Positions 42,923-51,672 of a stretch of 64,000 nucleotides of DNA are shown piece after piece; the first letter of the stretch is position 1, and each line of letters begins with the position of its first letter. Source of the DNA: Clostridia bacterium (GTDB lineage: Bacteria > Bacillota > Clostridia > Oscillospirales > UBA644). The DNA is taken from NCBI GenBank assembly GCA_017623475.1, contig JAGAPC010000020.1:19725-83724 (forward strand), read 5' to 3'. The position numbers were made by a program, and so were the translations under genes. The notes under the pieces are model-generated. The model saw only the letters and a list, made by a program, of their open reading frames with translations. It was not told the origin of the DNA and did not search any database.

Positions 42923-43916
42923 AAAATTCCTCGACCGCACCGAAGAAGGCGTCCAGATTTTCCCAGGGAGTCATGGGCGGAATGTCGCATCCGGAGGAAA
43001 CGACGAAATTATCGTATCCGGCGCATTTTTCCAAAAGCTCCAGGGTCTTTTCCCGAACGATTTCGGGGGTTCCCATCCGTAAGATTCCGGCGGGATCCAT
43101 GTTGCCCATCACAGGAATATCCTTGGGGAAGATCTCCAGCATTTCCTTCAGGTCAATGGAGTTGCCGAAGTGATACGCCGCCGCCCCGATGGAGCGCAAC
43201 GAGTCGGTCATTTTCAGCACGTTGTCGCCGCAGTTGTGATAGACCATCAGGAAGGAATCGTCCTGCACCGCGTCGGTAATTTTCTTTACGTAGGGAGAAG
43301 AAAATTCCTCCTCCAGAGAGGGAGAGAGAAGACCTGCCACAGGTTCCGCCATCATAACGCCGTTTGCACCCGCTTCTTTGTATGCCTTTGCGTAGGCAAT
43401 CAAGAAGTCCGTTGCTTTTTCCAATACCGTATGAACCATATCGGGGTCGTCGTAGCAGTCGATCATGATCTCGGAAACGTCCAAAAGACGAGCCGCCAAA
43501 GAGAAAGGACCGATGATACCGGCAAAAACCGGGCGGTCGGTGATCTTGGTGACGGCTTTGCGGATGGAATCCACGTAAAGTCCGGAACGGGCCGTTCCGA
43601 CGGCAGGAACTTGAAGGGCGTTGGCTTCGTCCTCGTCGTTGATCAGACGTCCCTTGACCGTGGGTACTTCATCGTCGGAAAAATGGACGGTGGCGCCGAA
43701 GCATTCCGCCTCCACCGAAAGGTCCATCAAGCTGACCGCAGCGGCGGCGTTGGTGCGTTGCGCTACCAAAGCCATTCCTTCTGCCTGCTTATCGCTGTCG
43801 GAGATCAGTTCCTTTACCGTACAGCCCAGCAGGGACACGCAGGGGAAGGACAAAACGGGCAACGCCTTTTTGCTTGCGGGAAGCGTTTCCAACCATTCAC
43901 GCATATTTCTTTTCAT
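42912..43916 (-). CDS. UroD-superfamily methyltransferase, MtaA/MtbA-like
   Basis: 334 residues. Uroporphyrinogen-decarboxylase fold used by methylcorrinoid:thiol methyltransferases. The zinc site pattern H-x-C...C is present: VYHNCGDN near residue 235 and SSGCDIPPMTP near 310; MMAEPVAGLLSP and GNMDPAGILRMGTPE are other family blocks. Of the three UroD-type proteins in the operon this is the one with a complete MtaA-like zinc site, so it probably takes methyl from the corrinoid protein. The acceptor (tetrahydrofolate or a thiol) is not determined. Confidence 0.85.
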   Translation of the reverse strand: MKRNMREWLETLPASKKALPVLSFPCVSLLGCTVKELISDSDKQAEGMALVAQRTNAAAAVSLMDLSVEAECFGATVHFSDDEVPTVKGRLINDEDEANALQVPAVGTARSGLYVDSIRKAVTKITDRPVFAGIIGPFSLAARLLDVSEIMIDCYDDPDMVHTVLEKATDFLIAYAKAYKEAGANGVMMAEPVAGLLSPSLEEEFSSPYVKKITDAVQDDSFLMVYHNCGDNVLKMTDSLRSIGAAAYHFGNSIDLKEMLEIFPKDIPVMGNMDPAGILRMGTPEIVREKTLELLEKCAGYDNFVVSSGCDIPPMTPWENLDAFFGAVEEFYGK

Positions 43917-43984
43917 GTAAAATCAAAGTTCCTTTCGTGTGTATCTTGCAAACCTTAAGTCCTTTAAAGTCGAAAATTTATTTT

Positions 43985-44017
43985 ACAAGCGGCGCTCTGT
44001 ATAAAAACGCCGCTTGT
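43985..44017 (-). other. Intercistronic hairpin in the corrinoid operon
   Basis: ACAAGCGGCG and CGCCGCTTGT form a 10-bp perfect stem 13 bases after the corrinoid protein stop. It lacks a T tract on the minus strand (AAAATAAATTTT follows), so it may partly attenuate or protect the upstream mRNA. Confidence 0.5.
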
Positions 44018-44029
44018 ATTATGAAAAAC

Positions 44030-44661
44030 TTATTTGCAGAGTTCGACGGCAGCGTCAGCGGCAGAAGCGGCGTCCGTGGTGTAGCAGTCAGCACCGATCG
44101 CGTCGCAGAATTCTTGATTGACGGGAGCACCGCCGACCATGATCTTCACTTGATCCCGGATTCCGGCAGCTTCCGCCGCCTTTACGACGTCCGCCATAAC
44201 GTCCATGGTGGTGGTCAGCAGGGCAGAGCAGCAGATAACTTGGCAGCCCTGTTCCTTTGCGGTTTGTACGAAGGTTTCAGCAGGAACGTCAGTGCCCAGG
44301 TCAATAACTTCCAGCCCCTTACCTTCCAGCATCATCTTCACGATGTTTTTACCGATATCGTGCAGGTCTCCCTGAACGGTACCGATGCAGACTTTACCGG
44401 TAGCCTGAACGCCACTGCTTGCCAGGTAAGGCTTCAGAATGGTAACGCCCATATTCATCGCCCGGGCGGCAACGAGAACCTCGGGGACGTAAACCTCGTT
44501 GTTCTTGAACTTTTCCCGATCACGCCCATGCCAGCGAGAAGACCGTCGTTCAGAATGGAGGAAGCGTCCATGCCCTCGTCGATTGCCTGTTGAACCAGCT
44601 CTTTTACGATTTTTGCTTTCCCCTTTTGCAGATTTTCGGAAATTTCATTCAGATTAGCCAT
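44030..44661 (-). pseudogene. Stand-alone methyltransferase corrinoid protein with a one-base frameshift
   Basis: About 210 residues if the frame is restored: four-helix cap (NEISENLQKGKAKIVKELVQ... GLLAGMGVIG) followed by a Rossmann B12 domain with DLHDIGKN (axial His), SALLTTT and GGAPVN. It would carry the methyl group between donor and acceptor methyltransferases. After ATC-GG the codon GAA of the expected IGEKFKNNE reads one base short near 44511-44518, so frame 1 ends within a few codons in wrong residues and the rest continues in the next frame from about 44505. The paralogous domain at 44734 has the intact sequence. Either a sequence error in a GGGAAAA run or a real inactivation. Confidence 0.85.
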
Positions 44662-44733
44662 GATTTTTCTCCTTTAAAGTAAAATAATTTTTATGGTTGT
44701 TTTATCTCCAAGCGGAGTGTCACGCGTGATGAA

Positions 44734-46272
44734 TTACAAAAGCTCCTTGCAGAGTCTTACCGCGGCGTCCGCGGCGGAAGCGGCGTCGGAGGTGTAGCAA
44801 TCAGCGCCGATGGCGTCGCACAATTCCTGATTGACGGGCGCACCGCCGATCATGATCCGCACCCGATCCCGAATCCCCGCCTGGGTACAAGCCTGAACCA
44901 CCTGTTCCAACACGTCAAGGGTAGTGGTCAGCAGGGCGGAGCAGCAGATGACTTGGCAATTTTGTTCTTTTACCGTTTGCACGAATACCTCGGGGGGAAC
45001 GTCCACGCCCAAATCGATGACCTCCAACCCCTTTCCCTCCAGCATCATCTTGACCAGATTTTTCCCGATGTCGTGAAGGTCGCCCTGAACGGTGCCGATG
45101 CAGACCCTTCCGACGGCTTGCGCGCCGTCGCTTGCCAAATGCGGCTTCAGCATCGAGACGCCCATATTCATCGCCCGGGCGGCAACGAGAACCTCGGGAA
45201 CGTAAGCCTCGTTGTTTTTGAATTTTTCTCCGATAATGCTCATCCCCGCCAGCAATCCTTCGTCCAGAATCCGGGAAGGATCGCACCCCGAATCGAGCGC
45301 CTGCCGGATTTTCTCCGTGACGATCTTCGCCTTGCCTCGTTGGAGATTTTCGGAGATCTCTTTTAAGAAAATCTCAATTTGATCTTCCTTGGATTCTTCC
45401 GCCTTCCGTTGACCGTATCGGTTTCGGTATTGGCTGGGGGTCATTTGCGCGTAATGGTGAAAGCTTCGGTAAAAGGTTTGCAGATCCCGAAGTCCGCATT
45501 CCGAAAGAATTTGCTCCACCGGCAATTCCGTCTCTTTTAACAGTCGGCAGGCGTGTGCCATACGCAATTCTTTCAGATAATCGGAAAAGGATCGTCCCAT
45601 TCCGTTTTTGAATACCCGGCTCAACTGTGCGGGGCTGATAAACAACGTAGCCGCCAGGGATTCCAGCGTCAGCGCGTCGGAGGAGAATTCCTCCTTTACG
45701 ATGCGCAGCGCCGCCGAGATCAACGCCCGATCCTTTCGGGATAATTCCGACGCCTTTCGGATGGCGCCGTTCATATAACGGCTTAAGGTAATCAGCAACA
45801 CCGAAAGGTGTGCGCCCACCGCGTTTTTCCAATCGGGACGCTCTTTTTCCAATTCCCGTTGAATGGCGCGGAAGGTGGGCTCGACCCGTTCGACGGTTTC
45901 TTTGTTTAACGTGGCGCAAGAGACGGCGGCATCTTCACAAAAAACGCCGTAACAAAAACGGGGATGGTCTTCCGTTGCTTCTTCCCCCGAAAAAAATACC
46001 TTCGGGTCAAAAAGGATTCGGAATACCGTCGGTCCCTGTTCGGGGTTTTCCGCTTCAAATCCGTGGGGTGTCTGGGAAGAAAGGACGAAAACGTCCCCTT
46101 CCTTACAAGGCACGGTCTGATTGGGAATCCGATGGATCCCCTGTCCGGAAAGAACCCAGTCAATTTCCACGAATTGCTCCGTATGAAGTTGTGTCAAAGA
46201 AAGATTCTCCCACGGAATCGTTTCGATGGTAATGCAACGGTTCCGGGAAGCGTCAAATCTCTTGTCGCTCAT
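44734..46272 (-). CDS. AraC-family regulator fused to a complete corrinoid-binding protein
   Basis: 512 residues. Cupin-like sensor about 20-100 (HTEQFVEIDWVLSGQG, KEGDVFVLSSQTPHGF); AraC double helix-turn-helix about 185-285 (LTLESLAATLFISPAQLSRVFK, then QILSECGLRDLQTFYRSFH); acidic linker 286-300; corrinoid cap about 300-380 (ISENLQRGKAKIV, GLLAGMSIIGEKFKNNE); B12 Rossmann domain 385-512 with DLHDIG (His400 as expected axial ligand), SALLTTT near 445 and GGAPVN near 476. The last 210 residues closely match the corrinoid protein encoded just downstream. Likely a transcription factor that senses corrinoid presence, methylation or redox state; that is inference. Lies 9 bases after a UroD-type gene. 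Confidence 0.9.
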   Translation of the reverse strand: MSDKRFDASRNRCITIETIPWENLSLTQLHTEQFVEIDWVLSGQGIHRIPNQTVPCKEGDVFVLSSQTPHGFEAENPEQGPTVFRILFDPKVFFSGEEATEDHPRFCYGVFCEDAAVSCATLNKETVERVEPTFRAIQRELEKERPDWKNAVGAHLSVLLITLSRYMNGAIRKASELSRKDRALISAALRIVKEEFSSDALTLESLAATLFISPAQLSRVFKNGMGRSFSDYLKELRMAHACRLLKETELPVEQILSECGLRDLQTFYRSFHHYAQMTPSQYRNRYGQRKAEESKEDQIEIFLKEISENLQRGKAKIVTEKIRQALDSGCDPSRILDEGLLAGMSIIGEKFKNNEAYVPEVLVAARAMNMGVSMLKPHLASDGAQAVGRVCIGTVQGDLHDIGKNLVKMMLEGKGLEVIDLGVDVPPEVFVQTVKEQNCQVICCSALLTTTLDVLEQVVQACTQAGIRDRVRIMIGGAPVNQELCDAIGADCYTSDAASAADAAVRLCKELL

Positions 46273-46281
46273 AATCTACCG

Positions 46282-47400
46282 TCAAATCTTAATTTTTTTG
46301 ATTTCTTCCGCGTAATACTGAACCAATTCAAATTTCGATCCGGGCATCAACCGATGATCGGGGCAGGGGATAAATCCGCCCAGGGAAGCCAAGCGGGTCA
46401 TTCGTTCGATTTCCGCATCCACCGCGGCTTTGTCCTTGCGGAGGGCGGTTTTGTCCATTCCGCCTACGCCCAAAAGTCCGTTGCCGAACTTGTTGCGCGC
46501 CTTTTCAAACTGATCTCCCCAAACGCCCACCTCAATGGGGAACAGAGTGTTGACACCGTTGTTGAACCAGGTGGGTTGCAACGCTTCGGTAACGCCGTCA
46601 CAGTCGAGGGAGATAATATCAATCCCGTATTCGTGGCAGAGATCGTTGCGCTTCTTATAGTGCTTTGCACACAGTTCGTCAAAAATATCCGGCGCGATCA
46701 ACGGACCGTTTTTGAAGCAAACGTCTTCCCAATAGTGGGCAAAATCAAATTTTGCGCCGGTTTCCAAAACCGCTTTTGCACATTGATATTGCATTTCCGC
46801 ATAAGTATCCACGATGTCGGCGAACAACTCCTCGTCCTCGTCGTAGATCAGATAACTCATTCCGATCACGGAGGTCATATTTCGAACCTCTCCCAAAACG
46901 CTTCCCAAATTCAAACCTACGGGGATGTCCTGAGGGCGAGTTTCGTTAAAGTTTTTCCAATATTCCAAATCAATGCGCTCGGGAGAAAATTGCATCTTGG
47001 GTTTGTACAACGTCTCAAAGGCTTCCCGATCTTTTAATTGATAATCGTCCTCCGAGGGAATGGATTGATTGCCCGGTTTGGTCCGTTCGATCAGTCCTTC
47101 GGAATTTTGCATCCGCAACGTTCCGTCGGGAAGGGTTTCCAACACCTTTTCTTCAAAGGGAGGAAACAGTCTTCGGTTTGCGCCGCGGCAGCGATACCAA
47201 TTAAAATCCCAGCCGATGATTTTATCTAATTCCTGATCTGCTTCGTTTCCGTCTTTTACGGCATTTGCCAGATCCACGGAAATTTTCCCTTGCTCTGCCC
47301 ACTCGGTAAGCAGCTCTCTCCAATACCCAAAGTGGACGGCAGGCATCCGATCTGCCGGTTGATAATGAAGAATATTCAGCGCCCGTTCTCGGTTCGTCAT
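46282..47400 (-). CDS. UroD-superfamily protein (methyltransferase-like), second of three
   Basis: 372 residues, uroporphyrinogen decarboxylase fold: N-terminal RERALNILHYQPADRMPAVHFGYW, a C-terminal barrel with DIISLDCDGVTEAL near 250 and GGFIPCPDHRLMPGS near 340. The zinc pattern is only partly MtaA-like (Asp-Cys rather than His-x-Cys). These divergent UroD proteins in corrinoid operons probably act on the methyl donor. True heme synthesis is unlikely: no other hem genes are present and two further copies sit in the same operon. Confidence 0.8.
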   Translation of the reverse strand: MTNRERALNILHYQPADRMPAVHFGYWRELLTEWAEQGKISVDLANAVKDGNEADQELDKIIGWDFNWYRCRGANRRLFPPFEEKVLETLPDGTLRMQNSEGLIERTKPGNQSIPSEDDYQLKDREAFETLYKPKMQFSPERIDLEYWKNFNETRPQDIPVGLNLGSVLGEVRNMTSVIGMSYLIYDEDEELFADIVDTYAEMQYQCAKAVLETGAKFDFAHYWEDVCFKNGPLIAPDIFDELCAKHYKKRNDLCHEYGIDIISLDCDGVTEALQPTWFNNGVNTLFPIEVGVWGDQFEKARNKFGNGLLGVGGMDKTALRKDKAAVDAEIERMTRLASLGGFIPCPDHRLMPGSKFELVQYYAEEIKKIKI

Positions 47401-47412
47401 GACGATTTCCTC

Positions 47413-48381
47413 TTATTCTCTTGCTAATTTATAGATCAAATCGAAGGCAAATTCCAAATCTTCCATCGAGCAGTGGTCTTGTACAAAGTGAGACGTACAG
47501 CAGACCCAACGCTTGCCTTTCAAGGTGTTGAATACCCGGCGGATCTCCGATTCCAGCTTATCCTGACCGACGATGCCGAGGGTGGATTGAACGCAAACGC
47601 CGCCCAAGGTAGCAAATTTATCCTGATATTTTTCTAAGTACAACTCGTAGGGCATATTGGCGTTTTCCTGCCAGGGATGGATCAGGTCAAGACCGATATC
47701 CACGATGCCGTCCAGCACCTTTGCGATACATCCGTCGGAGTGGAGGGAAGCGAGAACCCCGCGGGAATGTACGTGATCCACCACCTTTTTCATGTTCGGG
47801 TAGATCAGCTCCCACCAGATTTCGGGGCTGAACATCAGATCCTTTTGGGAACCCCAATCGTCGGAAAGATGGATCATATCCGCGCCGGCGTCAATGCTCT
47901 GATCGGCGCATTGAATAACCCAATCCGCGTGTCTGCGGTACAGCTCTGCCATTTCGTCGGGGTACATCAAAAGCCAGGCAAGCTGATCCTCGATCCCGAA
48001 GGCAGTATTGAAGCATTCGAAAAATCCGGGGGTTTGCATATAGCAGAAGCGTCCCCGTTCCTTGTGATGGGCGATGGACTTTTTAATATGCTCAAAGGTT
48101 TCTTCGGTTTTCGGGGGAAGGTAATAATCGTGCTCCAGCAAAACGTCGGGGGAGACTTCGCCGTATTCCTCCCGAATCTTTTCCAAAACGTCCTTCTTGA
48201 ATACCCGAGGGCCGCCGAAAATATGAGCCGCGTCAAATTCGTAGTGATCTTCAAACGCGGCAACCGAGCCCCATTTTTCCGTAATTTGTTCTTCCAAATT
48301 CGCGAAGACCCAACCGTAGATCGGCTGACGGTCCACCGGCTTGCCGAGGATCGCGTTGCGAACCCGTTCCGTACTATTCAT
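47413..48381 (-). CDS. UroD-superfamily protein (methyltransferase-like), first gene of the corrinoid operon
   Basis: 322 residues, UroD fold: N-terminal STERVRNAILGKPVDRQPIYGW, IHLSDDWGSQKDLMFSPEIW near 175, SLHSDGCIAKVLDGIVDIG near 220 and a Cys-rich end (WVCCTSHFVQDHC). The HSDG block is the position of the zinc His/Cys in MtaA. It begins the transcript from the promoter at 48411-48439 and is 12 bases from the next gene. Candidate substrate-side methyltransferase because no MtaB, MttB or MtgB family gene is present. Confidence 0.8.
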   Translation of the reverse strand: MNSTERVRNAILGKPVDRQPIYGWVFANLEEQITEKWGSVAAFEDHYEFDAAHIFGGPRVFKKDVLEKIREEYGEVSPDVLLEHDYYLPPKTEETFEHIKKSIAHHKERGRFCYMQTPGFFECFNTAFGIEDQLAWLLMYPDEMAELYRRHADWVIQCADQSIDAGADMIHLSDDWGSQKDLMFSPEIWWELIYPNMKKVVDHVHSRGVLASLHSDGCIAKVLDGIVDIGLDLIHPWQENANMPYELYLEKYQDKFATLGGVCVQSTLGIVGQDKLESEIRRVFNTLKGKRWVCCTSHFVQDHCSMEDLEFAFDLIYKLARE

Positions 48382-48410
48382 AATAAACCATCCTTTTTCG
48401 CGTTTTTTCC

Positions 48411-48439
48411 ATTATAGCACAGGCCGGCAAAAAAGTAAA
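48411..48439 (-). promoter_or_regulatory. Promoter of the corrinoid operon
   Basis: Minus strand TTTACT (48439-48434), 17 bases, TATAAT (48416-48411). The weak -35 fits a promoter that needs an activator such as the AraC-corrinoid protein. Confidence 0.7.
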
Positions 48440-48440
48440 T

Positions 48441-48482
48441 AGGGTTTTCTTTCAAATTTCCGTTTTTGCGAAAGAAAACCCT
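48441..48482 (-). terminator. Terminator of uxaA-uxaB
   Basis: AGGGTTTTCTTTC and GAAAGAAAACCCT form a 13-bp perfect stem, then ATTTACTTTTTTG on the minus strand; it abuts the next promoter. Confidence 0.8.
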
Positions 48483-48501
48483 ATGAAATTTATTTTTTCG
48501 G

Positions 48502-49962
48502 TTATTCGGAGATTTCCTCCATCGCCTTTTTCACGTCCTTGCGGATGGAATTCAGATGCAGGGCAACGGTTTTGGTAAATCCGTCGTATTTGCAAAGATC
48601 TTCGCCCCAAAATCCCTCTTGGCGCGCCGCCAAGGAAACGAATTCTTCCGTGGGAAGATTGCTGTTTTGAGCGAAAAATTCTAACACCTTCCGATCATCC
48701 CGAACCACGTATTCTACGCCGTCCTGTCGGCAGGCGTGAAGCCCGTCTTCCTGAAGGTCGTCGGAAGTGTAAAACGCCAACAGCGCGGCAAAGGAAAAGG
48801 TCAATAATTGGGGCAGCTGCCGATTCTTTTCGTAGTAATCTTTCAGCGACGGCAAAACCCTGGTTTTCCATTTCGACACGGAGTTCAGGGAAATATCCAA
48901 CAGTTTGTGATCAATAAAAGGATTTTCAAACCGTTCAAAAACCGCATCGGCAAAGACTTTTGCATCTTCTTCTTTCAATGGAACTTGCGGTACGATTTCT
49001 TCCAAAACTGCTCTGCGGACAAATTTACCTGCAATCGCATCGTTCATCATGTCTCTAACAATGTCGATTCCGTACAGCCACGCCCCCAATACCGACGCGG
49101 TGTGGGCGCCGTTCAAAATCCGCACCTTTCGTTCCCGATAGGGCTTTTGGTTCTCGGTAAAGATCACCGGAAGCCCGGCCTTTGCAAAGGGCAGCTCGTC
49201 CGAGAGATCTCGGTCGCTTTCAATAACCCACAACCCAAAGGGCTCTCCCACGTCCAAAAGATCGTCCCGATAGCCCAATTCTTTCCACAACCCCTCGGCT
49301 TCTGCCTTGGGATATCCGGTCACGATGCGATCGACCAAAGTGTTGCAGAAAACACAATGATCTTTTACCCACAAAGAAAAGTCCGCGGGAAGCTTCCATA
49401 CCTCCGCAAGACGCAGAACGCAGTCCTTCAGCTTCCTGCCGTTGTCTTCGATCAATTCCACCGGAAGTATGACGAGCCCTTTGTCTTCCGCCCCGGAGAA
49501 CGCCGAATACCGTTGATACAAAAACTTGGTCAGTTTTCCCGGATAGGTGTTTGGAACGCTTTCCATGGTGTCGGATTCGTCCAGGACGATCCCCGCCTCC
49601 GTGGTGTTTGAAATTACGTACCGCACCGTCGGACACAGGGCAAGCTCTTCCATCGGTTCCCACGTGCAAGATCCGTCCACCGCCCGATCGACCGAGGTGA
49701 TGATCCGATGGAAATTGACGGTTTTTCCCCCTTCCTTTCCCCGCAGAATGACGGTATAAAGGCAATTCTGCTGCTCAAAATATTCCAACGAGCCGTAGGA
49801 GATCGGCTTGACGAGGGCGACACTTCCGTTAAAATCGGTTTTTTCGTTCAAAATATCAATAAAATAATCCGCAAACGCCCGCAAAAAATTGCCTTCTCCG
49901 AATTGCACGACCTTCAGCGGGCGTCGGGGTTTTTTGATTCCGATATCGGTAATGTTTTTCAT
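48502..49962 (-). CDS. uxaB: Tagaturonate reductase (altronate oxidoreductase)
   Basis: 486 residues of the long-chain mannitol dehydrogenase family. NADH-dependent interconversion of tagaturonate and altronate in galacturonate breakdown. VVQFGEGNFLRAF is the nucleotide motif typical of UxaB rather than mannitol or fructuronate enzymes; KVRILNGAHTA contains the catalytic Lys-Asn-His region near residue 280. Followed on the same strand side by the strong terminator at 48441; preceded by altronate dehydratase with a 16-base gap. Confidence 0.92.
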   Translation of the reverse strand: MKNITDIGIKKPRRPLKVVQFGEGNFLRAFADYFIDILNEKTDFNGSVALVKPISYGSLEYFEQQNCLYTVILRGKEGGKTVNFHRIITSVDRAVDGSCTWEPMEELALCPTVRYVISNTTEAGIVLDESDTMESVPNTYPGKLTKFLYQRYSAFSGAEDKGLVILPVELIEDNGRKLKDCVLRLAEVWKLPADFSLWVKDHCVFCNTLVDRIVTGYPKAEAEGLWKELGYRDDLLDVGEPFGLWVIESDRDLSDELPFAKAGLPVIFTENQKPYRERKVRILNGAHTASVLGAWLYGIDIVRDMMNDAIAGKFVRRAVLEEIVPQVPLKEEDAKVFADAVFERFENPFIDHKLLDISLNSVSKWKTRVLPSLKDYYEKNRQLPQLLTFSFAALLAFYTSDDLQEDGLHACRQDGVEYVVRDDRKVLEFFAQNSNLPTEEFVSLAARQEGFWGEDLCKYDGFTKTVALHLNSIRKDVKKAMEEISE

Positions 49963-49978
49963 AAAAATCCTTTCCGTA

Positions 49979-51460
49979 TTACAGGGTTACGCCGTCCTTG
50001 AAGATGGCAAGATCGTGTCGGTCAAGTCTCTCCGATTTTGCTCGGATTTCGCCGGATGCCAAGGCAAGAACGTATTCCAAAAATTCTTCTTTCAATTCGT
50101 CCATGGAAACGCCGGAAAGCAATCTTCCCGCGTCAAAGTCGATCCACGCCTTTTTGCGGTCGTACAGATCGCTGTTGGACGAGATCTTCACCGTGGGAAT
50201 CGGGCATCCGAAGGGGGTGCCTCTGCCCGTGGTAAATAGAATCAGTTGCGCTCCCGATACCGCCAAAGCGCCGGAGGCAACCAGGTCGTTTCCCGGGGAT
50301 TGCAACAGGGATAATCCCTTCTTTTGTACCGCATCTCCGTATCCAAGCACGTCTTCTACCGGTGCCGATCCGCCCTTTTGGGTGCATCCCAGGGATTTGT
50401 CCTCCAGGGTCGTGATTCCCCCCGCTTTGTTTCCGGGGGAGGGGTTTTCGTCGGTCTTTTCTCCGTACCGAAGAAAATATTCCTTAAAATCGTTGACAAG
50501 CGATACGGTTTTGTCAAACTGCTCCTGCGTTCTGCACCGATTCATCAGCAGGGTTTCCGCGCCGAACATTTCCGGAACCTCGGTGAGAATTGCGCTTCCC
50601 CCTTGGGCGATCATCTCGTCGGTCAGCGCCCCCAACAAGGGGTTCGCCGTAATCCCCGAAAATCCGTCGGAGCCGCCGCATTTTAACCCGATCACCAAAT
50701 CGGACGCGGAGCATTCGGTTCTGCGGAAGGCGTCGGCGTAACGGCATAATTCCTTCAACAGAGAAAGGGATTCGGAGATTTCGTCCTCATAATCCTGGGC
50801 AACGAGGAATTTTACCCGATGTTCATCCCACGTTCCCAAAACTTTTTTCAATTCCTCGATATTTCCGTTTTCACAGCCCAATCCCACCACCAAAACCGCC
50901 GCCGCGTTGGGATGACGGATCAGCCCGGCAAGATATTTCAGGGTCATTTCCCGGTCGTTCCCCAGCTGGGAGCAGCCGTAGGGATGGCAGAAGGACGTGA
51001 CGGCGTCGATGTTTTCGGTCTTGAAATCTTGCGCCTGCATTTCGATCTGCCGCACGATGCCGTTGACGCACCCCACGGTGGGGATGATCCATACCTCGTT
51101 GCGGATTCCCACCGAGCCGTCGGCTCGTTTGTACCCCATAAAGGTTTTCGGCTTTTTGGGGGGAAGGTCTTGGAAATCCGGCGTGTAAGTATAAGAAAGC
51201 CGCCCCTTGAGATTTGATTTTACGTTGTGGGTATGCACGTGGCTTCCCACGGGGATTTCCGCGGTTGCGTGACCGATGGGCGCACCGTATTTGATTACCT
51301 TTTCGCCGATGGAAATATTTCGTAACGCAATTTTATGTCCCGGGGGAATGGGATCCTTCGCAAGAACCGTTTCCCCGTCAACGGGCAATACCGTTCCCGC
51401 CTCGATTAGTTCGATCGCCACCGCTACGGTGTCCGACGGATGAATTCGTAATAACTGCAT
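49979..51460 (-). CDS. uxaA: Altronate dehydratase
   Basis: 493 residues. Dehydrates altronate to 2-keto-3-deoxygluconate. N-terminal SAF domain about 1-75 (HKIALRNISIGEKVIKYGAPIG, GSHVHTHN), then the UxaA catalytic domain with TVGCVNGIVRQI, HPYGCSQLG near 158, GLGCENGN near 192 and LKCGGSDGFSGITANP near 270 containing conserved Cys. GGAGG lies 6 bases before the ATG. First gene of the uxaAB operon; isomerase and kinase genes are not in this window. Confidence 0.94.
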   Translation of the reverse strand: MQLLRIHPSDTVAVAIELIEAGTVLPVDGETVLAKDPIPPGHKIALRNISIGEKVIKYGAPIGHATAEIPVGSHVHTHNVKSNLKGRLSYTYTPDFQDLPPKKPKTFMGYKRADGSVGIRNEVWIIPTVGCVNGIVRQIEMQAQDFKTENIDAVTSFCHPYGCSQLGNDREMTLKYLAGLIRHPNAAAVLVVGLGCENGNIEELKKVLGTWDEHRVKFLVAQDYEDEISESLSLLKELCRYADAFRRTECSASDLVIGLKCGGSDGFSGITANPLLGALTDEMIAQGGSAILTEVPEMFGAETLLMNRCRTQEQFDKTVSLVNDFKEYFLRYGEKTDENPSPGNKAGGITTLEDKSLGCTQKGGSAPVEDVLGYGDAVQKKGLSLLQSPGNDLVASGALAVSGAQLILFTTGRGTPFGCPIPTVKISSNSDLYDRKKAWIDFDAGRLLSGVSMDELKEEFLEYVLALASGEIRAKSERLDRHDLAIFKDGVTL

Positions 51461-51489
51461 AAAAGCCTCCGGAAATAGGTCTTATCTTT

Positions 51490-51517
51490 ATTTTAGCATT
51501 TATTTCTATTTTGTCAA
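51490..51517 (-). promoter_or_regulatory. Promoter of uxaA-uxaB
   Basis: Minus strand TTGACA (51517-51512), 16 bases, TAAAAT (51495-51490). It diverges from the araC-type promoter 72 bases away. Confidence 0.7.
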
Positions 51518-51588
51518 TGGAAAAATTACCAAAAAAATTGTATTTTCGACCGTTTTGTGAATTTTTACGGAACAGGGACATAATTTCC

Positions 51589-51617
51589 TTGACAAAAGTG
51601 AAATCTTATGTTATTTT
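51589..51617 (+). promoter_or_regulatory. Promoter of the AraC-family gene divergent from uxaA
   Basis: TTGACA (51589-51594), 17 bases, TATTTT (51612-51617). Confidence 0.6.
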
Positions 51618-51672
51618 TAGGTGGGATAGGTTTTTTAAAAAGGAGTTGGTAACCACGAAAAAGGATTGTTTT

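Noticed and set aside
46282..48381. The two UroD-type genes as heme biosynthesis enzymes (hemE)
   Set aside because: Three UroD paralogues sit with corrinoid and activator genes and no other hem gene is present; methyltransferase-family roles fit better.
48382..48440. Cobalamin riboswitch before the corrinoid operon
   Set aside because: The distance from promoter to the first start codon is about 25 bases; there is no room for a B12-box structure.
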